Source of the DNA: an uncultured Prevotella sp.
Lineage (GTDB): Bacteria > Bacteroidota > Bacteroidia > Bacteroidales > Bacteroidaceae
Direction of reading: 5' to 3'
Assembly (NCBI GenBank): GCA_945875635.1
Contig: CAMCLD010000004.1
Location: 1 to 64,000, forward strand
Length of the DNA stretch: 64,000 nt
The notes under the pieces were generated by a model, which was not told the DNA's origin, did no database searches, and saw only the letters and a program-made list of their open reading frames with translations. This document shows, piece after piece, positions 36,165 through 45,924 of the stretch. The first letter of the stretch is position 1; the number at the start of each line of letters is the position of its first letter. The translations under genes and the position numbers were made by a program.

Positions 36165-37115
36165 ATGAGCAAAATTATCGAATACGGAATACAATGCATA
36201 AAGGACGAGGCAGAGGCGACCCTCGGTCTTTTAGGACAGATAGACGAGAGCTTCGAGAAAGCCGTTGACATGATGTACCATTGTCATGGCAAGATTATAG
36301 TGACCGGAGTTGGAAAAAGCGGACACATAGGAGCTAAGATAGCTGCGACACTGTCATCGACAGGAACGCCGGCTTTTTACATTAACCCACTCGATGTATA
36401 TCATGGTGACCTTGGAGTGATGACATCCGACGATGTGGTGCTTGCATTGAGCAATTCGGGACAGACGGACGAACTGTTGCGTTTCATACCAATGCTCCTT
36501 CACATGAACATACCTATCATTGGCATGAGCGCAAATCCGAAGTCACTCCTTGCTAAATACTCCACTGTACACCTTAAAGTGAAAGTTGAGAAAGAGGCAT
36601 GTCCGCTGAACCTTGCTCCGACAAGCAGCACGACAGCTGCATTGGTAATGGGCGATGCATTGGCTGTGGCTTTGATGCAGGTAAGGAATTTCAAACCAAG
36701 AGATTTCGCCCAGTTCCATCCAGGAGGAGAACTCGGCAAACGCCTTCTTACAACCGCAGCGGATGTGATGAGGATTGAGAATATGCCTATTATCCCTAAA
36801 GAAACTCACCTTGGAGATGCCATAATAGAAGTGAGTCGCGGCAAGCTTGGTCTGGGAGTGTCTGTTGAAAATGGCAGAGTCGTAGGACTTATCACAGACG
36901 GAGATATCAGACGTGCAATGGAGAAGTGGCAATCGAATTTCTTCAACAAGACAGTGGAGGACATCATGACAAGAAACCCCAAAACGGTATCGCCAAGCAC
37001 AAAGATAGCAGACATACAGAAAATAATGCATAAATACAAGATACATACCGTACTCGTTGTAGATGAGAAAATGGGATTGTGCGGCATTGTAGATCACTAT
37101 TCATGTATGCTGTGA
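36165..37115 (+). CDS. kdsD: arabinose-5-phosphate isomerase (KpsF/GutQ family)
   Basis: Interconverts ribulose 5-phosphate and arabinose 5-phosphate, supplying the substrate of KdsA encoded just upstream. The SIS sugar-isomerase domain (residues about 35-170) has VTGVGKSGHIGAKIAATLSSTG and DDVVLALSNSGQTDELL. A CBS pair fills the C-terminal third (about 200-315, with GLGVSVENGRVVGLITDGDIRR and DIMTRNPKTVSP). At 316 aa the length is typical. It starts 9 bases after kdsA and is followed by the phospholipase D gene 31 bases on. Reaction and place in the Kdo pathway follow from family plus context. Confidence 0.93.
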   Translation: MSKIIEYGIQCIKDEAEATLGLLGQIDESFEKAVDMMYHCHGKIIVTGVGKSGHIGAKIAATLSSTGTPAFYINPLDVYHGDLGVMTSDDVVLALSNSGQTDELLRFIPMLLHMNIPIIGMSANPKSLLAKYSTVHLKVKVEKEACPLNLAPTSSTTAALVMGDALAVALMQVRNFKPRDFAQFHPGGELGKRLLTTAADVMRIENMPIIPKETHLGDAIIEVSRGKLGLGVSVENGRVVGLITDGDIRRAMEKWQSNFFNKTVEDIMTRNPKTVSPSTKIADIQKIMHKYKIHTVLVVDEKMGLCGIVDHYSCML

Positions 37116-37146
37116 GATATGTAAACTTTAGAATTTAATCAGAATA

Positions 37147-38424
37147 ATGTCAGCATACAATAGATTAATAACCGTCGCTATTTCATTTCTCACATTTCTA
37201 AATGGTGTAAACGCACAGGTGGCTTCCGACTCTCTTATAGAAATGCAGCTTAAGGAGAAAGGAATCAGTTTCTCTGACAACAACAGCATAACGCTTCTAA
37301 TGAACGGACAGGAGAAGTTCGACGATATGTTCTGTGCCATCAGACAGGCACAAAGCAGTGTGCATCTTGAATATTTCAACTTCAGGAACGACTCAGTGGC
37401 TTCGCTCCTTTTTGACATCCTCGCCGAAAAGGTAAAGGAGGGCGTTGAGGTAAGAGCTTTGTTCGATGGATTCGGCAATTTCTCAAACAATAAGCCTCTG
37501 AAGAAAAGGCATGTCAGGGACATTAGAAAGAGCGGTATCGAAATTTACGAATACAACCCCATTGGCTTTCCGTGGGTTGACGATTTATTCAATCGTGACC
37601 ACAGGAAAATAGTAGTCATTGATGGAAAGATTGCATATACTGGCGGAATGAATGTAGCAGACTACTACATTGAAGGTACTGAGGTCGTTGGTGAATGGCA
37701 TGACATGCACTGTAGGATAGAGGGCGACGAAGTGAACACCCTACAGAAGATATTTCTCAGGATGTGGAACAAAGTAAGTGGTCAAGACATACATGGAGCC
37801 AAGTATTACAGAGGTCTCGGTGATACATCATATTTCGAGAACCTGAAACAGGACACATGTGTAACGGTTGGAAAGAAAAAAGCCGGTATCATTAATAGGG
37901 AACCAGTGGTGAGCAGCGACATCATCAGAACCTTCTATCTTGACGCCATTAACGATGCAAAAGACAGTATAAAGATTATAAACCCTTACTTCACATTGAG
38001 TCACAAGCTGAAGAAAGCCTTGAGGAAAGCTGTTAAAAGAGGTGTAAAGGTTGAGATTATGCTTTCTGTGAAAAGCGACATTCCGCTCACGCCCGACTGC
38101 GGATTCTACAATGCTCATAAGCTGATGAAACACGGAGTCGATGTGTGGATGTACACACCAGGCTTCCATCACACCAAGATTATTACTGTTGACGGAAAAT
38201 TCTGTACGGTTGGAAGTGCCAACCTCAATGCAAGAAGCCTGCGTTTCGATTACGAGGACAATGTAGTAATTATAGATTCATGTACCACTAATCAGCTGGA
38301 CGAACTGTTCAACAGTGAGAAGAAATACTGTTTCAAACTTACTGAGAAAACGTGGGACGAATGGCGTACTCCATGGAAAAAGTTTGTAGGCTGGTTTGCC
38401 TCACTCATATCCTGGACACTATAG
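37147..38424 (+). CDS. cls: phospholipase D-family protein, cardiolipin synthase-like
   Basis: A phospholipase D superfamily enzyme with two HKD motifs: HRKIVVIDGKIAYTGGMN (residues about 154-171) and HTKIITVDGKFCTVGSANLNARS (about 341-363). This arrangement is typical of bacterial cardiolipin synthases that join phosphatidylglycerol molecules. Unlike classical ClsA, which has two N-terminal membrane helices, it starts with a probable cleavable signal peptide (residues about 1-23, ending VNAQ), so the catalytic part would face the periplasm; that is inference. It lies between kdsD and kdsB, so lipid A/Kdo and cardiolipin synthesis genes share this plus-strand group. The substrate is not proven by sequence. 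Confidence 0.86.
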   Translation: MSAYNRLITVAISFLTFLNGVNAQVASDSLIEMQLKEKGISFSDNNSITLLMNGQEKFDDMFCAIRQAQSSVHLEYFNFRNDSVASLLFDILAEKVKEGVEVRALFDGFGNFSNNKPLKKRHVRDIRKSGIEIYEYNPIGFPWVDDLFNRDHRKIVVIDGKIAYTGGMNVADYYIEGTEVVGEWHDMHCRIEGDEVNTLQKIFLRMWNKVSGQDIHGAKYYRGLGDTSYFENLKQDTCVTVGKKKAGIINREPVVSSDIIRTFYLDAINDAKDSIKIINPYFTLSHKLKKALRKAVKRGVKVEIMLSVKSDIPLTPDCGFYNAHKLMKHGVDVWMYTPGFHHTKIITVDGKFCTVGSANLNARSLRFDYEDNVVIIDSCTTNQLDELFNSEKKYCFKLTEKTWDEWRTPWKKFVGWFASLISWTL

Positions 38425-38531
38425 ATTCTAAAGGTTTCAGGTCTTGAGGATTCATGTTTCAGGTGAAATTACCTTATATCATCATGTCCTGATAACCTCT
38501 CAACATCATAACAATATTATAATTATAAGAT

Positions 38532-39275
38532 ATGAAATATGTAGCAATTATTCCGGCAAGGTATGCCTCCACAAGATTTCCAGGCAAACCACTTGCCATG
38601 CTTGGAGGCAAAACGGTCATAAGACGTGTCGTTGAACAAGTGTCGAAAGTTCTTGACGATGTCTATGTGGCAACTGATGACACCAGAATATACGATGAAG
38701 TCGTAAGTTTTGGAGGAAAAGCCATAATGACAGGTAGTTACCACAAGAGTGGTACCGACCGTATTGAGGAGGCATATCGCAAGATAGGTAAAGAGTTTGA
38801 TGTCGTTATTAATGTACAGGGAGATGAACCATTCATCCATCCATCACAAATTGTGTCAATAATGGAATGCTTCGCCTCAGACGACACTCAAATAGCTACC
38901 CTTGGCAAGAGATTTGAATCGATGGAATCTGTTGAAAATTCCAATTCTCCCAAAATCGTGACAGACAACAAAGGATATGCAATGTATTTCTCACGCTCTG
39001 TCATTCCTTATGTCAGGAGTAAAGAAAGGAATGAATGGATAAACGCATTTCCATTCCTAAAGCATATAGGAATGTATGCATACAGGTCGGGCGTACTTAA
39101 AGAAATCACGAAGATAGAACAGTCTCCTCTGGAGATTGCCGAGAGCCTTGAACAATTAAGATGGCTGCAAAACGGATATAAGATAAAGGTAGGCATTACA
39201 AATTACGAAACAGTTGGAATAGATACTCCCAATGACTTAAGAAAGGCAGAAGAGCTACTGTCAAACGATATCTGA
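38532..39275 (+). CDS. kdsB: CMP-Kdo synthetase
   Basis: Activates Kdo with CTP to CMP-Kdo, the donor for Kdo transfer to lipid A. The nucleotide-binding loop is IIPARYASTRFPGKPLAMLGG (residues about 6-26). It is followed by VATDD, MTGSYHKSGTDRIEEA and VINVQGDEPFI with metal-binding aspartate. The C-terminal HIGMYAYRSGVLKE and SPLEIAESLEQLRWL complete the family pattern. The 247-aa length is normal. It is 107 bases downstream of cls, and the Kdo kinase-phosphatase step gene (kdsC) is not in the window. It converges on tilS with a 17-base gap. Confidence 0.95.
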   Translation: MKYVAIIPARYASTRFPGKPLAMLGGKTVIRRVVEQVSKVLDDVYVATDDTRIYDEVVSFGGKAIMTGSYHKSGTDRIEEAYRKIGKEFDVVINVQGDEPFIHPSQIVSIMECFASDDTQIATLGKRFESMESVENSNSPKIVTDNKGYAMYFSRSVIPYVRSKERNEWINAFPFLKHIGMYAYRSGVLKEITKIEQSPLEIAESLEQLRWLQNGYKIKVGITNYETVGIDTPNDLRKAEELLSNDI

Positions 39276-39292
39276 TTATACATTTCAAATCA

Positions 39293-40621
39293 TTACTCCA
39301 TACGCCTCATCTCTATGACAATCGACTCCTTAGTATCGCATGAGATGCGATAGCGGTTGTCTGTGCGCTCTCCCACCAACCAGATAATGTTGCCGGTAGA
39401 GTCTGCAACTACCATCTGCTTTCTTTTGTCAAACAGATTCTTTTTCCGGTCCGTAAGGTAGTCACTTACAAGTTTGACACCATTCATCCCGAACGGCATG
39501 AACCTATCACCTTCTTCAGTCGTCCTAATCAGAAGAGGGAAATGGATGTCCTTTGCGTCAAGTGTTACTCTGTCCCTACCCTTTCCTATTATAAAGGAAT
39601 CGTCAACAGGGACATTTCTCACACTTACAGAAACATTGTCGCAGATGTGGTAAGTACCTTGTTCTGGAATACGGAATGAAAATCTTTCGTCAGAGATGCG
39701 ATTGTCTATTATCAATCGACCTCTGTCCAATAAAAGACTGTAATTAGAGGAATGCCATACTTTTCCTGTCTGTCCATCAAGAGACCGTAATAGATCTTCT
39801 ACCTGCGAGAATCTGAATCCATATCCAGACAATATATAGAAAAGGCAGTATTTGGGTGAGCCTGTCAATTTGACTGATGAAATGGGCAAAGAGTGCTTCT
39901 TGTCGAACTCATTTTTTAAATCTGAAAGAATGCTGTCTATTAACTTGCCGGCATCTCTAAGATTGGAAGAAGTCCTTTCTATACTTGATATTACAGAAGG
40001 GTTGATAGCCTTAAGCATCGGGATGATATTAAGGCGGATTTTGTTTCTAACCACATCGTCGGAAAAGTTTGTACTGTCTGTTACATAATCTTGACCTATC
40101 GATGCGAGGTATGTCTCGATTTCTTGTTTCGTAACACAAAGCAGTGGACGCACAACATATCCATTCTTGACAGAAATGCCTGAAAGTCCCTTTAGTCCTG
40201 TTCCTCTGATTAGATTGATTAGAGTAGTTTCTACAGAATCCTCAATATGATGTGCCACGCAAACACTTTCAGCATTGATGTCTTGACGTAAATTCTTGAA
40301 ATAATTATACCTGAGTGTTCTTGCTGCCATCTCAATACTTACTTTATGCGTATTGGCGTAAAGCTTTGTGTCAAAATGGATTACATGAAAAGGAATTTGT
40401 TTGTCTTTGCAAAGATTAAAACAAAACATCTCATCTCTGTCGGACTCATCCCCTCTTAAATGGAAATTGCAATGTGCTGCCTCTACATTATATCCCAAGT
40501 CCTTCAAAAGCAATAGCAGTGCTACACTGTCTGCTCCTCCGGAAAGAGCCACGATATGCTTTCCTTCCTTTGAAAGCAGACTGTTGTCTGATATAAAACG
40601 GGCAATATTCTCATTCAACAT
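39293..40621 (-). CDS. tilS: tRNA(Ile)-lysidine synthase
   Basis: Modifies C34 of the CAU-anticodon tRNA-Ile to lysidine so that it reads AUA. The PP-loop ATPase motif is VALSGGADSVALLLLLK (residues about 23-39), followed by AAHCNFHLRGDESDRDE and VAHHIEDSVETTLINLIRGTGLKGLSG. A C-terminal TilS substrate-binding region (about 330-435, with FPLLIRTTEEGDRFMPFGMNG and DRKKNLFDKR) is present. The length of 442 aa is normal. Its start lies 11 bases inside the end of the rlmI-like gene, implying translational coupling. The stop faces kdsB across 17 bases. Confidence 0.94.
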   Translation of the reverse strand: MLNENIARFISDNSLLSKEGKHIVALSGGADSVALLLLLKDLGYNVEAAHCNFHLRGDESDRDEMFCFNLCKDKQIPFHVIHFDTKLYANTHKVSIEMAARTLRYNYFKNLRQDINAESVCVAHHIEDSVETTLINLIRGTGLKGLSGISVKNGYVVRPLLCVTKQEIETYLASIGQDYVTDSTNFSDDVVRNKIRLNIIPMLKAINPSVISSIERTSSNLRDAGKLIDSILSDLKNEFDKKHSLPISSVKLTGSPKYCLFYILSGYGFRFSQVEDLLRSLDGQTGKVWHSSNYSLLLDRGRLIIDNRISDERFSFRIPEQGTYHICDNVSVSVRNVPVDDSFIIGKGRDRVTLDAKDIHFPLLIRTTEEGDRFMPFGMNGVKLVSDYLTDRKKNLFDKRKQMVVADSTGNIIWLVGERTDNRYRISCDTKESIVIEMRRME

Positions 40622-41798
40622 ACAACACTAATCCTTTAAGATATTCTCCTTCCGGATGATAAATGTTTATAGGATGGTCAGATGGCTGATGTAACTGATG
40701 AAGGATGCGTACTTTCCTTTTACTCTGTGCTGCAGCAGTGAAAACAGCTTGTCGGAATTGGTCTTTTGTCACTACTTGACTGCAACTGAACGTAAACAAT
40801 ATTCCACCACTCTTAATCTTTTCAAGTCCTTTGACATTAAGTCTTGTGTATCCTTTCAAAGCATTGCGCAAGGCGGAACGATGTTTGGCAAAAGCAGGCG
40901 GGTCTAATATAATAAGGTCATACTTGTCTTCATGCCTGTCAAGAAACTTGAAAGCATCATCGCAAAAAGCCTTATGTCTAACGTCATCTTTAAAATTCAA
41001 TGATATATTCCTGTTTGTCAGATCTACAGCCTTTGCACTACTGTCAACAGAGTGGACAAGTTTGGCACCGCCTCGCATTGCATATACAGAAAAGCCTCCG
41101 GTGTAACAGAACATATTGAGAACACTCCTGTCCTTGGCATAGGACTCCAACAACTGCCTGTTCTCCCTCTGATCGACAAAGAAACCTGTTTTCTGTCCTT
41201 TCAGCCAATCAACATGGAAGCTCAATCCGTTCTCCCTTGCCACATTATCATCGGTTCCACCGTATATAAAGCCGTTTTCCTTTCTCAAGTCCGCCTTGAA
41301 CGGCAATGTTGTCTCACTCTTGTAGTAAACATTGTCTATCCTACCTTCGAGAACTTCTACAAGAGCTTGGGCTATTTCGTTCCTGCAGACATGAAAGCCA
41401 ACGCTGTGAGCCTGCATGACCGCAGTCTTGCCATAGCAATCAATGATAAGTCCAGGCAAATTGTCTCCCTCGCCATGAACAAGACGATAAGTGTCATTGT
41501 GTGGATTGTCAGCAATGCCGATAGACTTTCTCATCATAAACGCTGAAAGGAGTCTCGATTTCCAGAAGCTCAGGTCTATGGCACTATCCTCAAACGTCAG
41601 TACCCTGACAGCAATGGAGCCCAGCTGATAATGTCCAATGGCGATGAAATCGCCATTAACTGTAAATACTTTTACGATATCACCCTCATGGATACCATCG
41701 TCAGCAGATTGGATTGCACCCGAAAAAATCCATGGATGAAAGCGCAAGAGACTGTCTTCTTTGCCTTTTTTCAGAAAAACGCTTTTATAATTCATCAT
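40611..41798 (-). CDS. rlmI: class I SAM-dependent rRNA methyltransferase (RlmI-like)
   Basis: A methyltransferase of the RlmI/YccW family that methylates C5 of a 23S rRNA cytidine in Escherichia coli (m5C1962); same target here is inferred. An N-terminal PUA domain (residues about 5-80, with RFHPWIFSGAI and GDIVKVFTVNGDFIAIGHY) is followed by an EEHAD-like linker and a Rossmann-fold methyltransferase: GFFVDQRENRQLLESYA, VLNMFCYTGGFSVYAMRGGAKLVHSVDSS, and the catalytic LDPPAFAKHRSALRNALKGYTRLN. The 395-aa length is standard. It overlaps the upstream exonuclease gene by 14 bases and the downstream tilS by 11 bases. Confidence 0.9.
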   Translation of the reverse strand: MMNYKSVFLKKGKEDSLLRFHPWIFSGAIQSADDGIHEGDIVKVFTVNGDFIAIGHYQLGSIAVRVLTFEDSAIDLSFWKSRLLSAFMMRKSIGIADNPHNDTYRLVHGEGDNLPGLIIDCYGKTAVMQAHSVGFHVCRNEIAQALVEVLEGRIDNVYYKSETTLPFKADLRKENGFIYGGTDDNVARENGLSFHVDWLKGQKTGFFVDQRENRQLLESYAKDRSVLNMFCYTGGFSVYAMRGGAKLVHSVDSSAKAVDLTNRNISLNFKDDVRHKAFCDDAFKFLDRHEDKYDLIILDPPAFAKHRSALRNALKGYTRLNVKGLEKIKSGGILFTFSCSQVVTKDQFRQAVFTAAAQSKRKVRILHQLHQPSDHPINIYHPEGEYLKGLVLYVE

Positions 41799-42636
41799 CT
41801 TTTAGTGTTATCTTTCTACTATCATTGTCCGTGACAGCATTATTTTGCTTTGCCCTCTTTGGAGATTTCTTTTGCGACAAGGTCTTTCTTGATTTCGTTT
41901 GTCGGGTATTTCTCCCTTTTAAATTCTTTTCTTGTCTGACATTCCTGGAAGAATCATTACTTATGTCTAGTTTCTCACCATCAGATATCGTTGTTGCCGC
42001 TTCGGATTTTTCTTCCTCCTCTACTATAATCAACTCAAAATCATTTGTTTTCTTAAGTCTTTCCAGTTCCTCATGAATGTTTATACATGTCCAGGCATCT
42101 GTAGCAGCATACATTTTCTGCTTGTCGGTAAGAATATCCCTTTCCCAATTTGTCAGTTGTTCCCTTTTACTAATTTTCATACCGAACAGATTGGCGTATA
42201 TTTTCTGCAATCCAAGGTCAAGTATGCCTATTTCCGTCACTTCGTTCTGTATATCTATAAAATAGCCTGGTTTGAAATCTCTGCCTTTCCTCTTTAACAT
42301 AATAAGGTCATCATGCCATGACAATCCTATTTTGGGTACGGAAGTGTCTTCAAGCAACCTCACAATGGAATCGCTCATTCCAAGGAAGTTTAGCCTGAAG
42401 AGGAAACAATTCTGATTGTCAGATACCTGCAACAATGAGACTTCATAATGTCTTCCTTTCGAAAAAGAAGGACGTGTCTCAGTGTCAACACCAAGAACAG
42501 GTTGGGCAAGCAGATAATCCACAGCCTTTACCGCCTCTGTCTCGGATATGACAACTGTAATCTTGCCGGGGAACGCCACTCTTGGAAGTTCCCCAATAAG
42601 TTTCTTGTCGTATTTAGAATATATGATTTTTCCCAT
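41785..42636 (-). CDS. 3'-5' exonuclease (DEDDy, RNase D-like)
   Basis: A single DnaQ-like exonuclease domain (residues about 20-195). The catalytic residues are visible: D and E in GVDTETRPSF, D in SWHDDLIML, and the DEDDy-type tyrosine and aspartate in KQKMYAATDAW. After the domain comes a low-complexity tail (about 200-283): an acidic EEEEKSE patch, then a strongly basic stretch (KNLKGRNTRQTKSRKTLSQK) which may bind nucleic acid. Such proteins trim RNA or DNA 3' ends; the substrate is unknown. It is first in the exonuclease-rlmI-tilS operon, all linked to RNA processing or translation, and has its own -7 box at 42656-42663. Confidence 0.85.
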   Translation of the reverse strand: MGKIIYSKYDKKLIGELPRVAFPGKITVVISETEAVKAVDYLLAQPVLGVDTETRPSFSKGRHYEVSLLQVSDNQNCFLFRLNFLGMSDSIVRLLEDTSVPKIGLSWHDDLIMLKRKGRDFKPGYFIDIQNEVTEIGILDLGLQKIYANLFGMKISKREQLTNWERDILTDKQKMYAATDAWTCINIHEELERLKKTNDFELIIVEEEEKSEAATTISDGEKLDISNDSSRNVRQEKNLKGRNTRQTKSRKTLSQKKSPKRAKQNNAVTDNDSRKITLKDDEL

Positions 42637-42655
42637 CTATGTCAATTTCAGAGTG

Positions 42656-42663
42656 CAAAAATA
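42656..42663 (-). promoter_or_regulatory. -7 box for the exonuclease-rlmI-tilS operon
   Basis: CAAAAATA on the plus strand reads TATTTTTG on the minus strand, 20 bases upstream of the start at 42636. Confidence 0.5.
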
Positions 42664-42706
42664 GTAAAAAGTTGGGAAATTATATACGTTTTCAAGTCTT
42701 TTTCCT

Positions 42707-42714
42707 TACTTTTG
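42707..42714 (+). promoter_or_regulatory. -7 box for ftsK
   Basis: TACTTTTG matches TAnnTTTG on the plus strand, about 80 bases upstream of the ftsK start and divergent from the exonuclease promoter. Confidence 0.5.
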
Positions 42715-42792
42715 CAAATAATTTTCCTTTCGGCATGTGCATATTCAGCATGCATGGGAAATAAGATTACAATTATCATAGAATTATATAGA

Positions 42793-45240
42793 ATGGCAAG
42801 GAAAAAGACAGAGCGAAAGAAAAAGAGCTTCAGCGAAGTAATTGGAATACACTATATACTTAACGACAAGACAAATTTCATAACTGGAATATTATTCATG
42901 CTGTTTGCATTGTATGTCACAATAGCTTTCATTAGCTATTTCAGCACCGGCGCAGCAGACATGAGTATTGTGGAAAACATGCGTCCCGGTGAGGTTGAGA
43001 ATACAGAGAGGGCTTTTCAGAACACCTGTGGAAGCATAGGTGCCATTATATCCCATTTCTTTATTTCGAGCTGTTTTGGAATACCATCTTTCATCATTCC
43101 TGTTTTCATTTTCATATGCGGACTGAGGATGATAGGGGCTTATTCCGTGAATATCATAAAATGCTTTTTCATCTGCGCAGTGACTATGATATGGAGTTCT
43201 GTCGCAATGGCAAAGTTTGCCACCCCCTTATTTGAGGGTCAACTATTCAATCCTGGAGGCAACCATGGATTGTTTATTAGCCAATGGCTTGAGAATGTCA
43301 TCGGGGCTCCTGGATTGGTAGCAGTACTTGTCATCACTGCATTGTCATTCCTTACATACCTTACTTCCGAAACTATAAATGTCGTTCGCAAGATGCTGAA
43401 CCCAATTGGTTATATATCCACGAAAGTGAAGTTTACCATTACCAATTTCGAGCATAAGGGCGAGAATGACAAGACCGATTCCGACATTGAGGAAGAAGAC
43501 AACAAAGAAGACGACAGTATGGTTTATGACAATCCTGCTCCCCAGACAGTGGAATTCGTCAACGGGCAAACTATTGTAAACACGCCATCTTATAATGATT
43601 CACAGTCAGGTGAAGAAGAGGAGATTAGAGAGGGAACGGAGATTGACATGAAGATAGAAGTTCCCAAGGATGAGGAGATAGCCGTTGGTAAGACAGTGGA
43701 GGAAACAGTTGACCTTTCCACCCCTATAAATCCTCGTGAGCCTTTCACAAGATACAAGTTCCCTACACTTGAACTGCTCAAGAGGTATGATGCCGATGGT
43801 AAGACTTATGTTGACCCACAGGAACAGGAGTCAAACAAGAACAGGATAATTGAGGTACTGCGCAATTTCGGAGTTGAGATAAAGTCTATAAGAGCTACCG
43901 TGGGACCAACCATTACGCTTTATGAGATAACTCCGGCACAAGGAGTAAGGATATCCAAGATTAAGAATCTGGAAGATGACATAGCATTGAGCGTTGCTGC
44001 ATTGGGAATACGTATTATTGCGCCTATGCCAGGAAAGGGCACCATCGGTATCGAGGTTCCGAATGCAAAAGCAAGCATAGTGTCAATGCTGAGCATCCTT
44101 AACTCAAAGAAATTCCAGGAGTCACAGATGGAACTGCCAATAGCTCTTGGAAAAACCATCACTAACGATGTGTTCATGATGGACCTCGCCAAGATACCAC
44201 ACCTCCTCGTTGCAGGTGCGACAGGACAAGGTAAGTCAGTTGGTCTTAATGCCATAATAACTTCTCTGTTATACAAGAAACACCCTAATGAGCTTAAGAT
44301 TGTTCTCGTGGATCCTAAAAAGGTTGAATTCAGCGTATATTCACCTATTGCTCCACATTTCATGGCTGCCGTAATGGACAATGAAGAAGACCCAATCATA
44401 ACAGATGTAACCAAGGTGGTGAAGACCCTCAAGGGACTATGTGTACTTATGGATAGCAGATATGATCTCCTGAAGAAAGCCGGAACGAGGAACATAAAGG
44501 AGTATAACCATAAGTTCCTGAACCATTTACTATCGCCTGTTGACGGTCATGAATACATGCCGTATATTGTGGTAATCATCGATGAGTTCGGCGATTTGAT
44601 ACTTACCGCTGGCAAAGAAATAGAAATGCCTATAACCCGCATTGCACAGTTGGCGCGTGCTGTTGGAATACATATGATTATAGCAACACAGCGTCCTACA
44701 ACAAGCATTATCACTGGTAACATAAAGGCAAACTTCCCAGGCAGGATAGCCTTCAAGGTTAGTTCCGGTGTTGACTCCAAGATTATCCTCGACCGTTCAG
44801 GAGCACAGCAGCTTGTGGGAAGAGGTGACATGCTTTATATGAATGGTACAGAACCAGTGCGCGTCCAGTGTGCTTTCGTCGATACGCCAGAAGTGGAGCG
44901 CATTAACGAATTTATTGCCAACCAGCCCGGTCCGGTAGCTCCGTTTGAACTTCCAGAACCATTGTCTGACGATGCTATGGGAGGCGGAGAAGGAATGTCT
45001 GTTGACGTACGCAACATGGATCCTCTGTTTGAAGAGGCAGCTCATGCCATAGTGCTTACACAGCAAGGCTCTACGAGCATGATACAACGCCGTTTCTCAA
45101 TAGGCTACAACAGGGCTGGACGACTTATGGACCAGTTGGAAAAGGCTGGCATAGTAGGTGCCGCTCAGGGTAGCAAGCCACGTGAAGTGATGATTACAGA
45201 CGAGACAAGTCTTGACAATTTGTTACAGAACATGAGATAA
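42793..45240 (+). CDS. ftsK: DNA translocase FtsK
   Basis: FtsK pumps chromosomal DNA through the division septum and activates dimer resolution. The open frame reaches back to 42448, across the divergent exonuclease gene; the ATG at 42793 (MARKKTERKKKS) is preferred, giving 815 aa. Four N-terminal membrane helices (residues about 28-215) are followed by an acidic linker (about 230-330) with no obvious repeats. The motor domain contains GATGQGKSVGLN (Walker A) and YIVVIIDEFGDLIL (Walker B). The C-terminal gamma domain (about 740-805, with FSIGYNRAGRLMDQLEKAGIVG) reads KOPS-like polarity sequences. lolA follows 16 bases on, a common arrangement in Bacteroidetes. Confidence 0.93.
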   Translation: MARKKTERKKKSFSEVIGIHYILNDKTNFITGILFMLFALYVTIAFISYFSTGAADMSIVENMRPGEVENTERAFQNTCGSIGAIISHFFISSCFGIPSFIIPVFIFICGLRMIGAYSVNIIKCFFICAVTMIWSSVAMAKFATPLFEGQLFNPGGNHGLFISQWLENVIGAPGLVAVLVITALSFLTYLTSETINVVRKMLNPIGYISTKVKFTITNFEHKGENDKTDSDIEEEDNKEDDSMVYDNPAPQTVEFVNGQTIVNTPSYNDSQSGEEEEIREGTEIDMKIEVPKDEEIAVGKTVEETVDLSTPINPREPFTRYKFPTLELLKRYDADGKTYVDPQEQESNKNRIIEVLRNFGVEIKSIRATVGPTITLYEITPAQGVRISKIKNLEDDIALSVAALGIRIIAPMPGKGTIGIEVPNAKASIVSMLSILNSKKFQESQMELPIALGKTITNDVFMMDLAKIPHLLVAGATGQGKSVGLNAIITSLLYKKHPNELKIVLVDPKKVEFSVYSPIAPHFMAAVMDNEEDPIITDVTKVVKTLKGLCVLMDSRYDLLKKAGTRNIKEYNHKFLNHLLSPVDGHEYMPYIVVIIDEFGDLILTAGKEIEMPITRIAQLARAVGIHMIIATQRPTTSIITGNIKANFPGRIAFKVSSGVDSKIILDRSGAQQLVGRGDMLYMNGTEPVRVQCAFVDTPEVERINEFIANQPGPVAPFELPEPLSDDAMGGGEGMSVDVRNMDPLFEEAAHAIVLTQQGSTSMIQRRFSIGYNRAGRLMDQLEKAGIVGAAQGSKPREVMITDETSLDNLLQNMR

Positions 45241-45256
45241 TTCAACCAATAATGAT

Positions 45257-45868
45257 ATGAGAAGAATTTGCTTTATATTGACAACGATGGTTATGCTGGT
45301 TTGCATAACCTCAAATGCACAGACAGCAACTCAGGCTCGAAAGGTGCTCGACAAGACAGCCGCTCTCGTTGGAAGGAAGGGAGGTGCTTCTGCCTCTTTT
45401 ACATTAAAAAGTACCAAATATGGCAACACTTCCGGTACAATCTCTATAAAAGGTAATAAGTTCCGTACCATAACACCCCAGGCAAAGGTATGGTATGACG
45501 GCAAGACACAATGGTCGTTCGTAAAACAGACAGGTGAGGTTAACATAAGCACGCCAAATGAGGCACAACAGATGTCGATGAATCCGTATAAGTTCATCAC
45601 CATGTATAAGAATGGATACAACTTGTCCATGAAGAATAGTGGAGGAAACCATGTCGTACATCTTGTAGCAACCAACAAGCAACGTTCTGTGCAGGAACTG
45701 TATATTACGATATCATCCAATTACCAGCCAAAAACCATCAAGATGAGACAGGGGAATGTATGGACAACAATTACCATCACCAATTTCTCAGCCAAGAATC
45801 AGGATGATGCCATATTCAGATTTCCCGCAAAGGAATTCAAAGGATATGAAGTGATAGACCTTAGATAG
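45257..45868 (+). CDS. lolA: LolA-like outer-membrane lipoprotein carrier
   Basis: A periplasmic carrier of lipoproteins from the inner to the outer membrane. It is 203 aa, with a signal peptide (residues about 1-22, ending SNAQ) and a LolA-like half-barrel: ASASFTLKSTKYGNTSGTISIKGNKFRTI, KVWYDGKTQWSFVKQTGEVNISTP and the C-terminal TTITITNFSAKNQDDAIFRFPAKEF. The pattern of a hydrophobic cavity lined with aromatic residues is consistent with family. It sits 16 bases after ftsK and is probably co-transcribed. Other Lol genes are not visible in the window. Confidence 0.85.
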   Translation: MRRICFILTTMVMLVCITSNAQTATQARKVLDKTAALVGRKGGASASFTLKSTKYGNTSGTISIKGNKFRTITPQAKVWYDGKTQWSFVKQTGEVNISTPNEAQQMSMNPYKFITMYKNGYNLSMKNSGGNHVVHLVATNKQRSVQELYITISSNYQPKTIKMRQGNVWTTITITNFSAKNQDDAIFRFPAKEFKGYEVIDLR

Positions 45869-45924
45869 TTCCAAGCAATCAACCTCTGACCTATTCATTC
45901 ACAAATCAGACTATTTATTGGGTT

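Noticed and set aside
42448..42792. Long upstream extension of ftsK
   Set aside because: It runs through the divergent exonuclease gene and both promoter boxes and has no FtsK-like sequence; the ATG at 42793 begins the family N-terminus.
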